Shown: piece after piece, positions 1 through 5,188 of the stretch
Layout of the letters: each line of letters starts with the position of its first letter
How positions within the stretch are numbered: the first letter of the stretch is position 1
Assembly (NCBI GenBank): GCA_015657605.1
Contig: JACDQO010000249.1
Coordinates: 1 to 5,188, forward strand
Origin: Limnohabitans sp.
GTDB taxonomy: Bacteria > Pseudomonadota > Gammaproteobacteria > Burkholderiales > Burkholderiaceae_C
Direction of reading: 5' to 3'
DNA: 5,188 nt
Notes under the pieces: generated by a model
The model's input: only the letters and a program-made list of their open reading frames with translations
What the model was told of the DNA's origin: nothing
Database searches by the model: none
Made by a program: the position numbers and the translations under genes

Positions 1-2212
1 CCTCCGCGCTCACGCTCCAGAGTTTGAGGGTGTCCAAAGGCAGAATGCCTTGGTCCCACAAAGAGCCTTTGTAGGTGGCGTATTGACCGCGCTCTTTGGC
101 CAGTTCAGTGGATGCCCAATAGGCGTAGTAGCAAATTGCTTCCATAGATTTGTCAGCGAATTCCACGGCGGCCTGAGATGCATAAGGCGTGCGCATCTCG
201 TACAGCGAGTCCTGGAATCCCATCAATCCCAAGCCGACAGGTCGGTGACGCATGTTGGAGTCACGGGCCTTTTTGACAGCGTAGTAGTTGATGTCGATCA
301 CGTTGTCCAGCATGCGCATGGCGATGGTGATGGTTTTCTTCAGCTTGTCGTGGTCGATCTCTTTGCCGTTTGCACCGTCCTTCAGGTGGCGTGACAGGTT
401 GACCGAGCCCAAGTTGCAAACAGCGGTTTCGGTGTCGCTGGTGTTGAGCGTGATTTCGGTGCACAGGTTGGAAGAGTGCACCACGCCCACGTGCTGCTGG
501 GGCGAGCGCACGTTGCAAGGGTCTTTGAATGTGATCCAAGGGTGGCCGGTTTCAAACAGCATCGACAGCATCTTGCGCCACAGGTCGGTGGCTGGGACGG
601 TTTTGCTGGGCTTGATTTCGCCGCGCTCGGCTTTTTGTTCGTAAGCCACGTAAGCTTTTTCAAAAGCCAGGCCGAACAGGTCGTGCAAGTCAGGCACGTC
701 GGATGGGGAGAACAGGGTCCAAGTGCCTTTTTCCATGACTCGGCGCATGAACAAGTCGGGAATCCAGTTGGCCGTGTTCATGTCATGGGTGCGGCGGCGG
801 TCATCGCCGGTGTTCTTGCGCAGCTCCAGGAATTCTTCAATGTCCAAGTGCCAAGTTTCCAAGTAGGTGCAGACCGCGCCTTTGCGCTTGCCGCCTTGGT
901 TAACGGCCACGGCGGTGTCGTTGACCACTTTGAGGAAGGGCACCACGCCTTGCGATTCACCGTTGGTGCCCTTGATGTGTGCGCCCATGGCCCGCACGCG
1001 GGTCCAATCGTTGCCCAAGCCACCAGCGAACTTGGACAGCAGTGCGTTTTCTTTGATCGATTCGTAAATGCCGTCCAAGTCATCGGGCACGGTGGTCAGG
1101 TAGCAGCTAGACAACTGTGAACGCAAGGTGCCACTGTTGAACAAGGTGGGTGTGGACGACATGAAGTCAAACGAAGACAGGATCTCGTAAAACTCAATCG
1201 CGCGTGCTTCGCGGTTGATCTCGTTGAGCGACAAACCCATGGCCACGCGCATGAAGAAGGCCTGGGGCATTTCGATGCGTGTTTTGCGCACGTGCAGGAA
1301 GTAGCGGTCATACAAGGTTTGCAGACCCAGGTAATCAAACTGCAGATCACGTTCGGGTTTGAGGGCTGCGGCCAATTGCTTCAGGTCGAATTGCAGCAGT
1401 TTTTCATCGAGCAGGTCGTTGTCCACACCTTTTTTGATGAACTGTGGGAAGTAATTGATGTACTCCTCGGCCATTTGGCTCTGAGGCACTTCTTTGCCCA
1501 AGATTTCCTTGGCGATGGTGTGCATCAGCAAACGGGCGGTCACGTAGGTGTAGTCCGGGTCCTTTTCGATCAGGGTCCGAGACGCCAAGATGGACGCCTT
1601 GTAAACCTCTTCCATGGGGACACCGTCGTACAGGTTGCGCATGGTTTCGGCCACGATGGGCTCGGGGCTCACGTCTTTGCCCAAGCCGGCGCAGGCATTG
1701 ACCATGAGGGATTTGAGGTAAGCCACATCGAGGGCGACGCGTTGGCCTCGGTCAATGACGTGCAAGGCGGGCTCTTGAAGGCTCGGGGTGGATTGCTGGG
1801 TTTGCTGCGCACGCTCTTGGGTGCGGCGCTCACGGTACAGCACATAAGCGCGGGCCACTTCATGGTTGCTGCTGCGCATCAAACCCAATTCGACCTGGTC
1901 TTGCACATCTTCAATGTGGAAGGTGCCGCCACCTGGGCGTGAACGCATCAGCGCACGCACCACGTTTTGTGTCAACTCTTCCACCACCTCTCGCACGCTG
2001 GCCGATGCAGCGCCTTGGGTGCCGTGCACAGCCAAAAAGGCTTTCATCAGCGCGACGGCAATTTTGCTGGGCTCAAAAGGCACGACCGCACCGTTGCGGC
2101 GAATGATTTGGTATTGGTTCAGACTTTGTGTGGAGGGCTGGCCTGCACGGTCAGAAAGGGGCTGGTTCATCAGGCCAGATGCAGAAGATGAAACATTGAG
2201 CTCTGTTTGCAT
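1..2212 (-). CDS. nrdA: Class I ribonucleoside-diphosphate reductase, alpha (large) subunit, 5' part
   Basis: Reduces ribonucleoside diphosphates to deoxyribonucleotides in the cytosol, working with the radical-carrying beta subunit NrdB. The frame is open from the ATG at 2212 to the window edge, giving 737 residues. I read an N-terminal ATP-cone at about residues 34-130 (from YQIIRRNGAVVPF to ARAYVLYRERR), the allosteric activity domain. The catalytic barrel follows: C370 in SSCYL matches E. coli Cys225, N582-L-C584-T-E586 matches Asn437/Cys439/Glu441, and C599 in AVCNLGSVNL matches the second redox cysteine Cys462. The C-terminal tyrosine pair for radical transfer and the tail cysteines lie outside the window. 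Long beta/gamma-proteobacterial NrdAs run to roughly 950 residues, so about 200 are missing. The start is preceded only by an A-rich stretch (TTAGAAAAAAACC), a poor Shine-Dalgarno. It is still preferred, because the next in-frame Met (M15) has no better site. nrdB probably lies beyond the left edge, which is inference. Confidence 0.97.
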   Translation of the reverse strand, partial: MQTELNVSSSASGLMNQPLSDRAGQPSTQSLNQYQIIRRNGAVVPFEPSKIAVALMKAFLAVHGTQGAASASVREVVEELTQNVVRALMRSRPGGGTFHIEDVQDQVELGLMRSSNHEVARAYVLYRERRTQERAQQTQQSTPSLQEPALHVIDRGQRVALDVAYLKSLMVNACAGLGKDVSPEPIVAETMRNLYDGVPMEEVYKASILASRTLIEKDPDYTYVTARLLMHTIAKEILGKEVPQSQMAEEYINYFPQFIKKGVDNDLLDEKLLQFDLKQLAAALKPERDLQFDYLGLQTLYDRYFLHVRKTRIEMPQAFFMRVAMGLSLNEINREARAIEFYEILSSFDFMSSTPTLFNSGTLRSQLSSCYLTTVPDDLDGIYESIKENALLSKFAGGLGNDWTRVRAMGAHIKGTNGESQGVVPFLKVVNDTAVAVNQGGKRKGAVCTYLETWHLDIEEFLELRKNTGDDRRRTHDMNTANWIPDLFMRRVMEKGTWTLFSPSDVPDLHDLFGLAFEKAYVAYEQKAERGEIKPSKTVPATDLWRKMLSMLFETGHPWITFKDPCNVRSPQQHVGVVHSSNLCTEITLNTSDTETAVCNLGSVNLSRHLKDGANGKEIDHDKLKKTITIAMRMLDNVIDINYYAVKKARDSNMRHRPVGLGLMGFQDSLYEMRTPYASQAAVEFADKSMEAICYYAYWASTELAKERGQYATYKGSLWDQGILPLDTLKLWSVSAE

Positions 2213-2271
2213 GGTTTTTTTCTAATTTATGGTCTGTTTGGGGGTGTTAACAAGTGCTTGAACCTGGGCGC

Positions 2272-2289
2272 TGTTTCACATGTGGAAAT
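2272..2289. promoter_or_regulatory. Possible pair of inverted DnaA-like boxes in the nrdA leader
   Basis: TGTTTCACA on the plus strand (2272-2280) and ATTTCCACA on the minus strand (2289-2281) abut head to head. Each matches 8 of 9 positions of the relaxed DnaA consensus TTWTNCACA. The E. coli nrdAB promoter is known to be controlled by DnaA, which makes this plausible. Single-mismatch matches also arise by chance. The central CACATGTG (2277-2284) could instead be another operator or a small RNA stem. Confidence 0.25.
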
Positions 2290-2298
2290 TTGTTTCAG

Positions 2299-2314
2299 AC
2301 ACTATATCTGGTGT
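2299..2314. promoter_or_regulatory. NrdR box, promoter-proximal
   Basis: The 16-mer ACACTATATCTGGTGT closely matches the NrdR operator consensus, roughly ACACWATATATWGTGT, and is a near-palindrome with ACAC/GTGT ends. NrdR is the ATP-cone zinc-ribbon repressor of ribonucleotide reductase genes. The box covers the predicted -10 element of nrdA, so binding should block RNA polymerase directly. Confidence 0.85.
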
Positions 2315-2329
2315 CTGGGACCCTTGCAA
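2301..2329 (-). promoter_or_regulatory. Predicted sigma70 promoter of nrdA
   Basis: On the minus strand TTGCAA (2329-2324, -35) and TATAGT (2306-2301, -10) are separated by 17 bp. Transcription would begin near 2294 and leave a leader of about 80 nt before the nrdA ATG. The -10 lies inside the proximal NrdR box and the -35 sits between the two boxes, a layout that fits a repressed nrdA promoter. The hexamers are imperfect, so position is supported more by context than by sequence alone. Confidence 0.6.
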
Positions 2330-2330
2330 G

Positions 2331-2346
2331 CCACTACAGGTAGTGT
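2331..2346. promoter_or_regulatory. NrdR box, promoter-distal
   Basis: CCACTACAGGTAGTGT matches about 12 of 16 positions of the NrdR consensus and keeps the inverted CACTA/TAGTG arms. It starts exactly 32 bp from the start of the proximal box, leaving 16 bp between them. That is about three helical turns, the arrangement known for tandem NrdR sites. It lies just upstream of the predicted -35 element. Confidence 0.8.
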
Positions 2347-2403
2347 ACCGATGCTTTTTACCCCTTGCGTGGCGTTGGCCGGAAAACAGGCATTTCGAAG
2401 CCG

Positions 2404-2420
2404 TTTTCAGAGCCTGAAAA
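2404..2420. repeat. Perfect inverted repeat, 7-bp arms
   Basis: TTTTCAG and CTGAAAA flank a 3-base loop (AGC). It lies 58 bp upstream of the distal NrdR box. There is no T-run after the stem in either reading direction, so it is not a standard terminator. Part of its left arm recurs 45 bp away as CGTTTTCAG (2447-2455). Confidence 0.5.
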
Positions 2421-2493
2421 AATCGCTGTGAAGGCTTTAAAAGCTGCGTTTTCAGGTGCTAAGCCAACAACCGTGAGCCTTTAGAGCGGCTTT

Positions 2494-2516
2494 GTCTTCC
2501 AAGAGCTTTGAAAGAC
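2494..2516 (-). repeat. Imperfect stem-loop downstream of ampD
   Basis: Read on the minus strand, GTCTTTC and GGAAGAC can form a 7-bp stem with one U-G wobble around a 9-base loop. The same position on the plus strand would be a C-A mismatch. The fold is therefore better as minus-strand RNA, the direction of an ampD 3' untranslated region. No U-tract follows. Confidence 0.35.
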
Positions 2517-2522
2517 TGGGTT

Positions 2523-2539
2523 TCAACTTTTGAAGTTGA
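2523..2539. repeat. Perfect inverted repeat, 7-bp arms
   Basis: TCAACTT and AAGTTGA flank a 3-base loop (TTG). The geometry is the same as the repeat at 2404-2420 (7-bp arms, 3-base loop) but the sequence differs. It lies about 77 bp past the ampD stop. No T-run follows in the ampD direction. Confidence 0.5.
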
Positions 2540-2572
2540 TGATTGAAAGTAATGGAATTGCCAAATAATTGT

Positions 2573-2595
2573 AAAAAATCAAAAAAATATTTTTT
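2573..2595. other. A/T-tract cluster with 14-bp AT palindrome
   Basis: An A6 run (2573-2578), an A7 run (2581-2587) and a T6 run (2590-2595) lie close together; 2582-2595 is the perfect palindrome AAAAAATATTTTTT. It starts 20 bp past the ampD stop codon. On the minus strand it reads as a weak A/T stem followed by GATTTTTT, so a poor terminator for ampD is possible. Intrinsically bent DNA is the other reading. Confidence 0.3.
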
Positions 2596-2615
2596 CAAAC
2601 TGTGGCTTTGAATTC

Positions 2616-3197
2616 CTAGGGAAAGTACGAATTCGGAAAGTTCAACAGACTTTTGAAGCGGTCCCATGCAAAACCAGGCCCGGGGTCTTGCTTGCGGCCA
2701 GGTGCCACGTGCTCATGTCCTGCCAAATGGGCGATCGGGTGGTGGTCATGCAAATCTTGGCAAAGGCGGGCCAGTTGCACATATTGAGCTTGGGTGAACA
2801 CATCGCCTTCCAGGCCCTCCAGCTCAATGCCGATGGAGTCGTCGTTGCATTGGGGGCGCCCGCGGTATTCCGACTGTCCGGCATGCCAAGCCCGGTCCTT
2901 GGTGCTGACGAATTGGATCAAAGCGCCATCACGTCGAATGAAAAAATGGGCAGACACTTGTAAACCCCTGATTTGCTCGAAATAAGGGTGGGCATCCCAG
3001 TCCAGTTGGTTTGTGAAAAGGGCCTGCACCTGTGGACCACCATATTGGCCCGGGGGCAGACTGATCGAATGGATCACCACCAAATCAATGCATGCCCCTT
3101 CGGGTCTGGCGCCAAAATTGGGGGAATCTATCCGTTGCGCAGGTGCATACCAGCCATCCAGCCAAATCGCAGTGGGCTCAGCAGGTGAAGAGGGCAT
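2616..3197 (-). CDS. ampD: 1,6-anhydro-N-acetylmuramyl-L-alanine amidase AmpD
   Basis: Cytosolic zinc amidase that cleaves the bond between anhydro-N-acetylmuramic acid and the stem peptide in recycled muropeptides. In species with AmpR/AmpC this keeps the inducer low. The protein has 193 residues (E. coli AmpD has 183) and is an amidase_2 (PGRP-like) domain along nearly its whole length. The zinc ligands are visible: H43 in VVIHSISLPPG, H161 in GHEHVAPGRK and D171 in KQDPGPGF. The catalytic pair E125 (SIGIELEG) and K169 (RKQDPG) is present too. Other family signatures are SAHFFIRRDG (82-91) and AWHAGQSEYRGR (103-114). There is no signal peptide, as expected for AmpD rather than periplasmic AmiD. 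The ATG at 3197 follows GAAG by a few bases, a weak ribosome site. It ends with TAG and lies 77 bp after the PP0621-like gene on the same strand, so it may be read from that transcript. Confidence 0.95.
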   Translation of the reverse strand: MPSSPAEPTAIWLDGWYAPAQRIDSPNFGARPEGACIDLVVIHSISLPPGQYGGPQVQALFTNQLDWDAHPYFEQIRGLQVSAHFFIRRDGALIQFVSTKDRAWHAGQSEYRGRPQCNDDSIGIELEGLEGDVFTQAQYVQLARLCQDLHDHHPIAHLAGHEHVAPGRKQDPGPGFAWDRFKSLLNFPNSYFP

Positions 3198-3274
3198 GGT
3201 GCTTCGGTCAAAGAGGGTGGCAAGGTTTCAGGCAAAACCGACTCAGCAAGGGCGACGGGTCAGGCTAAGAAAAA

Positions 3275-3514
3275 TCAAACGGGGTTGCGGTCTTGAGCGG
3301 CGGCGCGGTGTTCGGTACTGCAATACAGGCCTTGTGTTCCGGTGACGGCTTCTTCTTGTGGCAAGTGGAGCCCACAGTGGGTACAAGCCACCATATTGGA
3401 AGGGCTTGCGTTGTTGGGCGGCGTCTTTTCTTCAGCGGGCTTGGCTGGCCTGCGGCTGCGTTTGAAGGCCCAGATCGCGACCAAGATGACCAGTAGCCAG
3501 ATCAGGTATTTCAT
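3275..3514 (-). CDS. Small membrane-anchored CxxC protein, PP0621 family-like
   Basis: A 79-residue protein of unknown function. An N-terminal hydrophobic segment (about residues 2-16, KYLIWLLVILVAIWAF) is followed by a basic KRSRR stretch. This suggests one membrane helix with the rest in the cytosol. After a Pro/Lys/Asn-rich linker (21-40) comes C44-T-H-C47, then C65-S-T-E-H69: a CxxC...CxxxH pattern that could bind one zinc. Together these match what I recall of the PP0621 family, a small protein common in this neighbourhood of beta- and gamma-proteobacteria. Its ATG (3514-3512) overlaps the TGA of the upstream ypjD-like gene (3513-3511) as ATGA, which points to translational coupling; a GGA about 8 bases upstream is a weak ribosome site. 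A longer frame runs upstream from 3706, but that part is the other-frame shadow of ypjD. The family name is recognition, not a search result. Confidence 0.85.
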   Translation of the reverse strand: MKYLIWLLVILVAIWAFKRSRRPAKPAEEKTPPNNASPSNMVACTHCGLHLPQEEAVTGTQGLYCSTEHRAAAQDRNPV

Positions 3515-4313
3515 GAGGCACGTCCAATCAAGACTTCCAGTACGAAGCGCGAGCCTGCATAAGACAGCAGCAGCAAGCCAGCGCCGATGTAAAGCACACG
3601 GACTGCGCGTCGACCCCGCCAACCCCACTGACTGCGACCCACCAACAAAGTGGCAAAAGTCAGCCATGACAACAAGGCGAATACCCGCTTGTGGTCCCAA
3701 CGCCATTCCGTGTGGCCTTGGCCGTACAAGGCTTCCCCAAACAGGGCGCCGGCACCAAAGTGGCGGTCAGCAGCAAAAACCCCGCGGTGACAAAGCGAAA
3801 GGTGAGGCGTTCGAGCGTCAGGAGAGGCAAACCACTCGAGCCTTCATGGGCTTGGCGAATGTCTTGCTCGGTGCGGGTCATCATCCAAGCGTGAACCACC
3901 GCAGCGGCAAACATCCCATAGGCCGACAAACCCAAAGCAAAGTGCAAAGGCAACCAAGCAGAGGCTTGGTTGGTCAACAGGGTGCCGGGAAAAATCCAAG
4001 CGAGCACCACGGTGACAGAACCCAAACTGCCCACCGCCCATCGCGCCTTGAATTTGGGGAAAAACTGGGTCTCGATCATGTATGCCGTGACCACCAGCCA
4101 CGCAGTGACCGAGAGGGCCGGCGCGAAGCCAAAGCGAACCGGGCCCATCAATAGCGCCAGCAGGCTGATGGCATGCATCCCCCAAGCCAGCCAGAGCAGG
4201 CGTCGGGCGTGCGCATCGCTCAGGCGGCTGGGCACCAGAGCGGGCAAGGCATAAATCAATGCTGCCAATGCCGAGAAGGGCAGCGTCCAAAAAGGCGCAC
4301 TCGCTAAAATCAT
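3511..4313 (-). pseudogene. ypjD: YpjD/CcsA-type cytochrome c assembly membrane protein, frameshifted
   Basis: Inner-membrane protein of the cytochrome c assembly (CcsA/CcmC-like) family; the E. coli relative YpjD (CorE) also sits beside ffh. From the ATG at 4313 the frame reads family-like sequence through V187 (codon 3755-3753). It then turns into about 30 unrelated residues and stops at 3660. Family-like sequence resumes in the next frame as AGALFGEALYGQ, continuing to a TGA at 3513-3511. Restoring one base gives 267 residues, a normal length. Eight hydrophobic segments are seen, near residues 5-27, 39-58, 62-85, 93-112, 117-145, 171-193, 211-227 and 236-262. Family marks are H124 in LPLHFALGLSAYG and the tryptophan motif WRWDHKRVF (204-212), which lies after the break. 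As written the product would lose the last two helices and that motif. Either a real mutation or a sequencing or assembly error is possible. The otherwise intact downstream frame favours an error or a very recent event. Confidence 0.88.
3748..3755 (-). other. Frameshift site in ypjD (apparent 1-base deletion)
   Basis: On the minus strand the codons ACT TTG GTG are followed by CCGGCGCCC. Inserting one G to make GTG GCC GGC GCC restores T-L-V-A-G-A-L-F-G-E. The missing base would be one of a GG pair (plus-strand CC in GGCCAC) inside a GC-rich, self-complementary stretch (GGCGCC, GCCGGC). No slippery heptamer of the kind used for programmed frameshifting is present. Confidence 0.85.
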
Positions 4314-4390
4314 GGGTCCGAGTTTAGCCTTTCGGGCGCAGCCACTGGGGTTTCGCCAACACGCTCAACTGGTTTTTTCTGGATTCCCTG
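4314..4390. promoter_or_regulatory. Divergent ypjD/ffh intergenic region
   Basis: These 77 bp separate two divergent start codons and must hold the 5' signals of ffh, of ypjD, or of both. I could not find a convincing -35/-10 pair in either direction. Neither start has a strong Shine-Dalgarno: TTCCCTG precedes ffh, and CGGACCC precedes ypjD. The T6 run at about 4373-4378 upstream of ffh is the only notable feature. Confidence 0.35.
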
Positions 4391-5188
4391 ATGGCCTCCG
4401 CCCTGACCGACAAACTCTCAAGCCTCGTCAAGACCCTCAGCGGGCAGGCCCGCATCACCGAATCGAACGTGGCCGACATGCTGCGCGAGGTGCGCATGGC
4501 CTTGCTCGAAGCCGATGTGGCATTGCCGGTGGTGCGCGACTTCATCGCCCGCGTGAAGGAAAAAGCGCTGGGCCAGGAGGTCATGGGCTCACTCAAGCCC
4601 GGCCAGGCCTTGGTGGGTGTGGTCAACCGCGAATTGGCCGCCACCATGGGCGAGGGTGTGTCCGACATCAACTTGGCTGCTCAGCCACCCGCCGTGATCT
4701 TGATGGCCGGTTTGCAAGGGGCGGGTAAAACCACCACCACCGCCAAGTTGGCCAAGCACCTGATTGAAAAGCGCAAAAAGAAAGTGCTGACGGTCTCGGG
4801 CGACGTGTACCGCCCCGCCGCCATCGAGCAGCTCAAGACGGTGACTGCGCAGGCTGGTGCCGAATGGTTCCCCAGCTCGCCCGACCAAAAGCCGATCGAC
4901 ATCGCCCGCGCCGCCATTGACTATGCCCGCAAGCACTTTTTTGATGTGCTCTTGGTCGACACCGCCGGCCGTTTGGCGATTGATGAGGCCTTGATGGCCG
5001 AGATCAAGGCGCTGCACGCTGAACTCAAGCCTGTTGAAACCCTGTTCGTGGTGGACGCCATGCAGGGTCAAGACGCGGCCAACACTGCCAAGGCCTTCAG
5101 CGACGCTTTGCCTTTGACGGGCATTGTGCTCACCAAGCTGGACGGCGATTCGCGCGGTGGCGCGGCCTTGTCGGTGCGCCAGATCACC
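4391..5188 (+). CDS. ffh: Signal recognition particle protein Ffh (SRP54 homologue), 5' part
   Basis: GTPase of the signal recognition particle. It binds 4.5S RNA and signal sequences of nascent membrane proteins and docks with FtsY at the inner membrane. Exactly 266 codons are visible before the window ends; full Ffh is about 450-470 residues. The helical N domain spans about 1-90 and includes the conserved MLREVRMALLEADVALPVV (30-48). The G domain follows: the P-loop GLQGAGKTTTTAKLA (107-121), DVYRPAAIEQL (138-148), DTAGR (190-194) and TKLDGDSRGG (248-257), all intact. The last G-domain motif and the Met-rich M domain that binds RNA and signal peptide lie outside. The ATG at 4391 gives MASALTDKLSSLVKTLSGQ, the usual start of beta-proteobacterial Ffh. 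No good ribosome site precedes it. It is divergent from ypjD. Confidence 0.97.
   Translation, partial: MASALTDKLSSLVKTLSGQARITESNVADMLREVRMALLEADVALPVVRDFIARVKEKALGQEVMGSLKPGQALVGVVNRELAATMGEGVSDINLAAQPPAVILMAGLQGAGKTTTTAKLAKHLIEKRKKKVLTVSGDVYRPAAIEQLKTVTAQAGAEWFPSSPDQKPIDIARAAIDYARKHFFDVLLVDTAGRLAIDEALMAEIKALHAELKPVETLFVVDAMQGQDAANTAKAFSDALPLTGIVLTKLDGDSRGGAALSVRQIT

Larger units (their letters stand above)
2347..2615. other. Gene-free interval between ampD and the nrdA control region
   Basis: About 270 bp with no convincing gene on either strand. It contains an A/T-tract patch beside the ampD stop (2573-2595), three short hairpins (2494-2516, 2523-2539, 2404-2420) and a 9-bp direct repeat CGTTTTCAG at 2402-2410 and 2447-2455. 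No GC-rich stem followed by a T-run was found, so no clear intrinsic terminator for ampD. Base composition is more AT-rich than the flanking genes. Confidence 0.6.

Noticed and set aside
476..1942. Long plus-strand open frames (476-1120 and 1292-1942) opposite nrdA
   Set aside because: They are antisense shadows of a strongly conserved nrdA frame. Their sequences are rich in H, V, G and Q, as expected from reversed codons, and have no family-like motifs.
2404..2420. Intrinsic terminator at the TTTTCAG/CTGAAAA hairpin
   Set aside because: The stem is AT-rich and no T-run follows it in either direction.
2452..2667. A 71-residue minus-strand open frame overlapping the end of ampD
   Set aside because: Its first 17 or so codons are the ampD 3' end in another frame. 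The rest crosses AT-rich hairpin DNA, has no ribosome site and resembles no family I know.
3660..3760. Programmed ribosomal frameshifting in ypjD
   Set aside because: No slippery heptamer at the switch point and no such mechanism known to me in this family. A one-base deletion in a GC-rich spot explains it more simply.
3342..4154. A 270-residue plus-strand open frame opposite ypjD and the PP0621-like gene
   Set aside because: Arg/Pro/Gln-rich antisense shadow with no recognisable domain. The minus strand carries clear membrane-protein sequence over the same bases.
4589..5071. A 160-residue minus-strand open frame inside ffh
   Set aside because: Lies opposite the intact GTPase motifs of ffh and has shadow-type composition.
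1..5188. Mobile element, CRISPR array, tRNA/rRNA gene or novel multi-gene system
   Set aside because: No transposase, integrase, spaced repeat array, tRNA-like fold or unexplained gene cluster was seen. Nearly all sequence is accounted for by conserved housekeeping genes.

Overview
The window looks like ordinary chromosomal core DNA from a Betaproteobacterium. Burkholderiales, family Comamonadaceae (Limnohabitans or Rhodoferax type), fits best. I base this on the protein sequences (Ffh, long NrdA, AmpD, a small PP0621-type protein), the gene order and the moderately GC-rich coding DNA. This is recognition from memory, not a database result.

Layout. Positions 1-2212 (minus) hold the first 737 codons of nrdA, the class I ribonucleotide reductase large subunit; it runs off the left edge. 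Its control region (about 2213-2350) has two 16-bp NrdR boxes spaced 32 bp start to start, with a sigma70-like promoter threaded between them. From 2347 to 2615 there is a gene-free stretch of about 270 bp, with short hairpins and an A/T-tract patch. Positions 2616-3197 (minus) hold ampD, the cytosolic anhydro-muropeptide amidase. Positions 3275-3514 (minus) hold a small one-TM protein with a CxxC...CxxxH motif (PP0621-like). Positions 3511-4313 (minus) hold a ypjD/ccsA-type eight-TM protein whose frame is broken by an apparent one-base deletion near 3752. After a 77-bp divergent gap, ffh (plus) begins at 4391 and runs off the right edge with 266 codons visible.

How the parts relate. The minus-strand genes ypjD and the PP0621-like gene overlap by 4 bp (ATGA) and are probably co-translated; ampD follows 77 bp later. 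nrdA has its own promoter and is under predicted NrdR repression, so it is likely a separate unit. ffh diverges from ypjD, a neighbourhood also known in E. coli (ffh next to ypjD/corE).

Novelty. I see no mobile element, CRISPR, RNA gene or unknown multi-gene system. The points worth a second look are the ypjD frameshift, the compact nrdA operator/promoter with possible DnaA boxes beside it, the hairpin-rich gap, and the PP0621-like/ampD junction where related genomes may carry pilSR.
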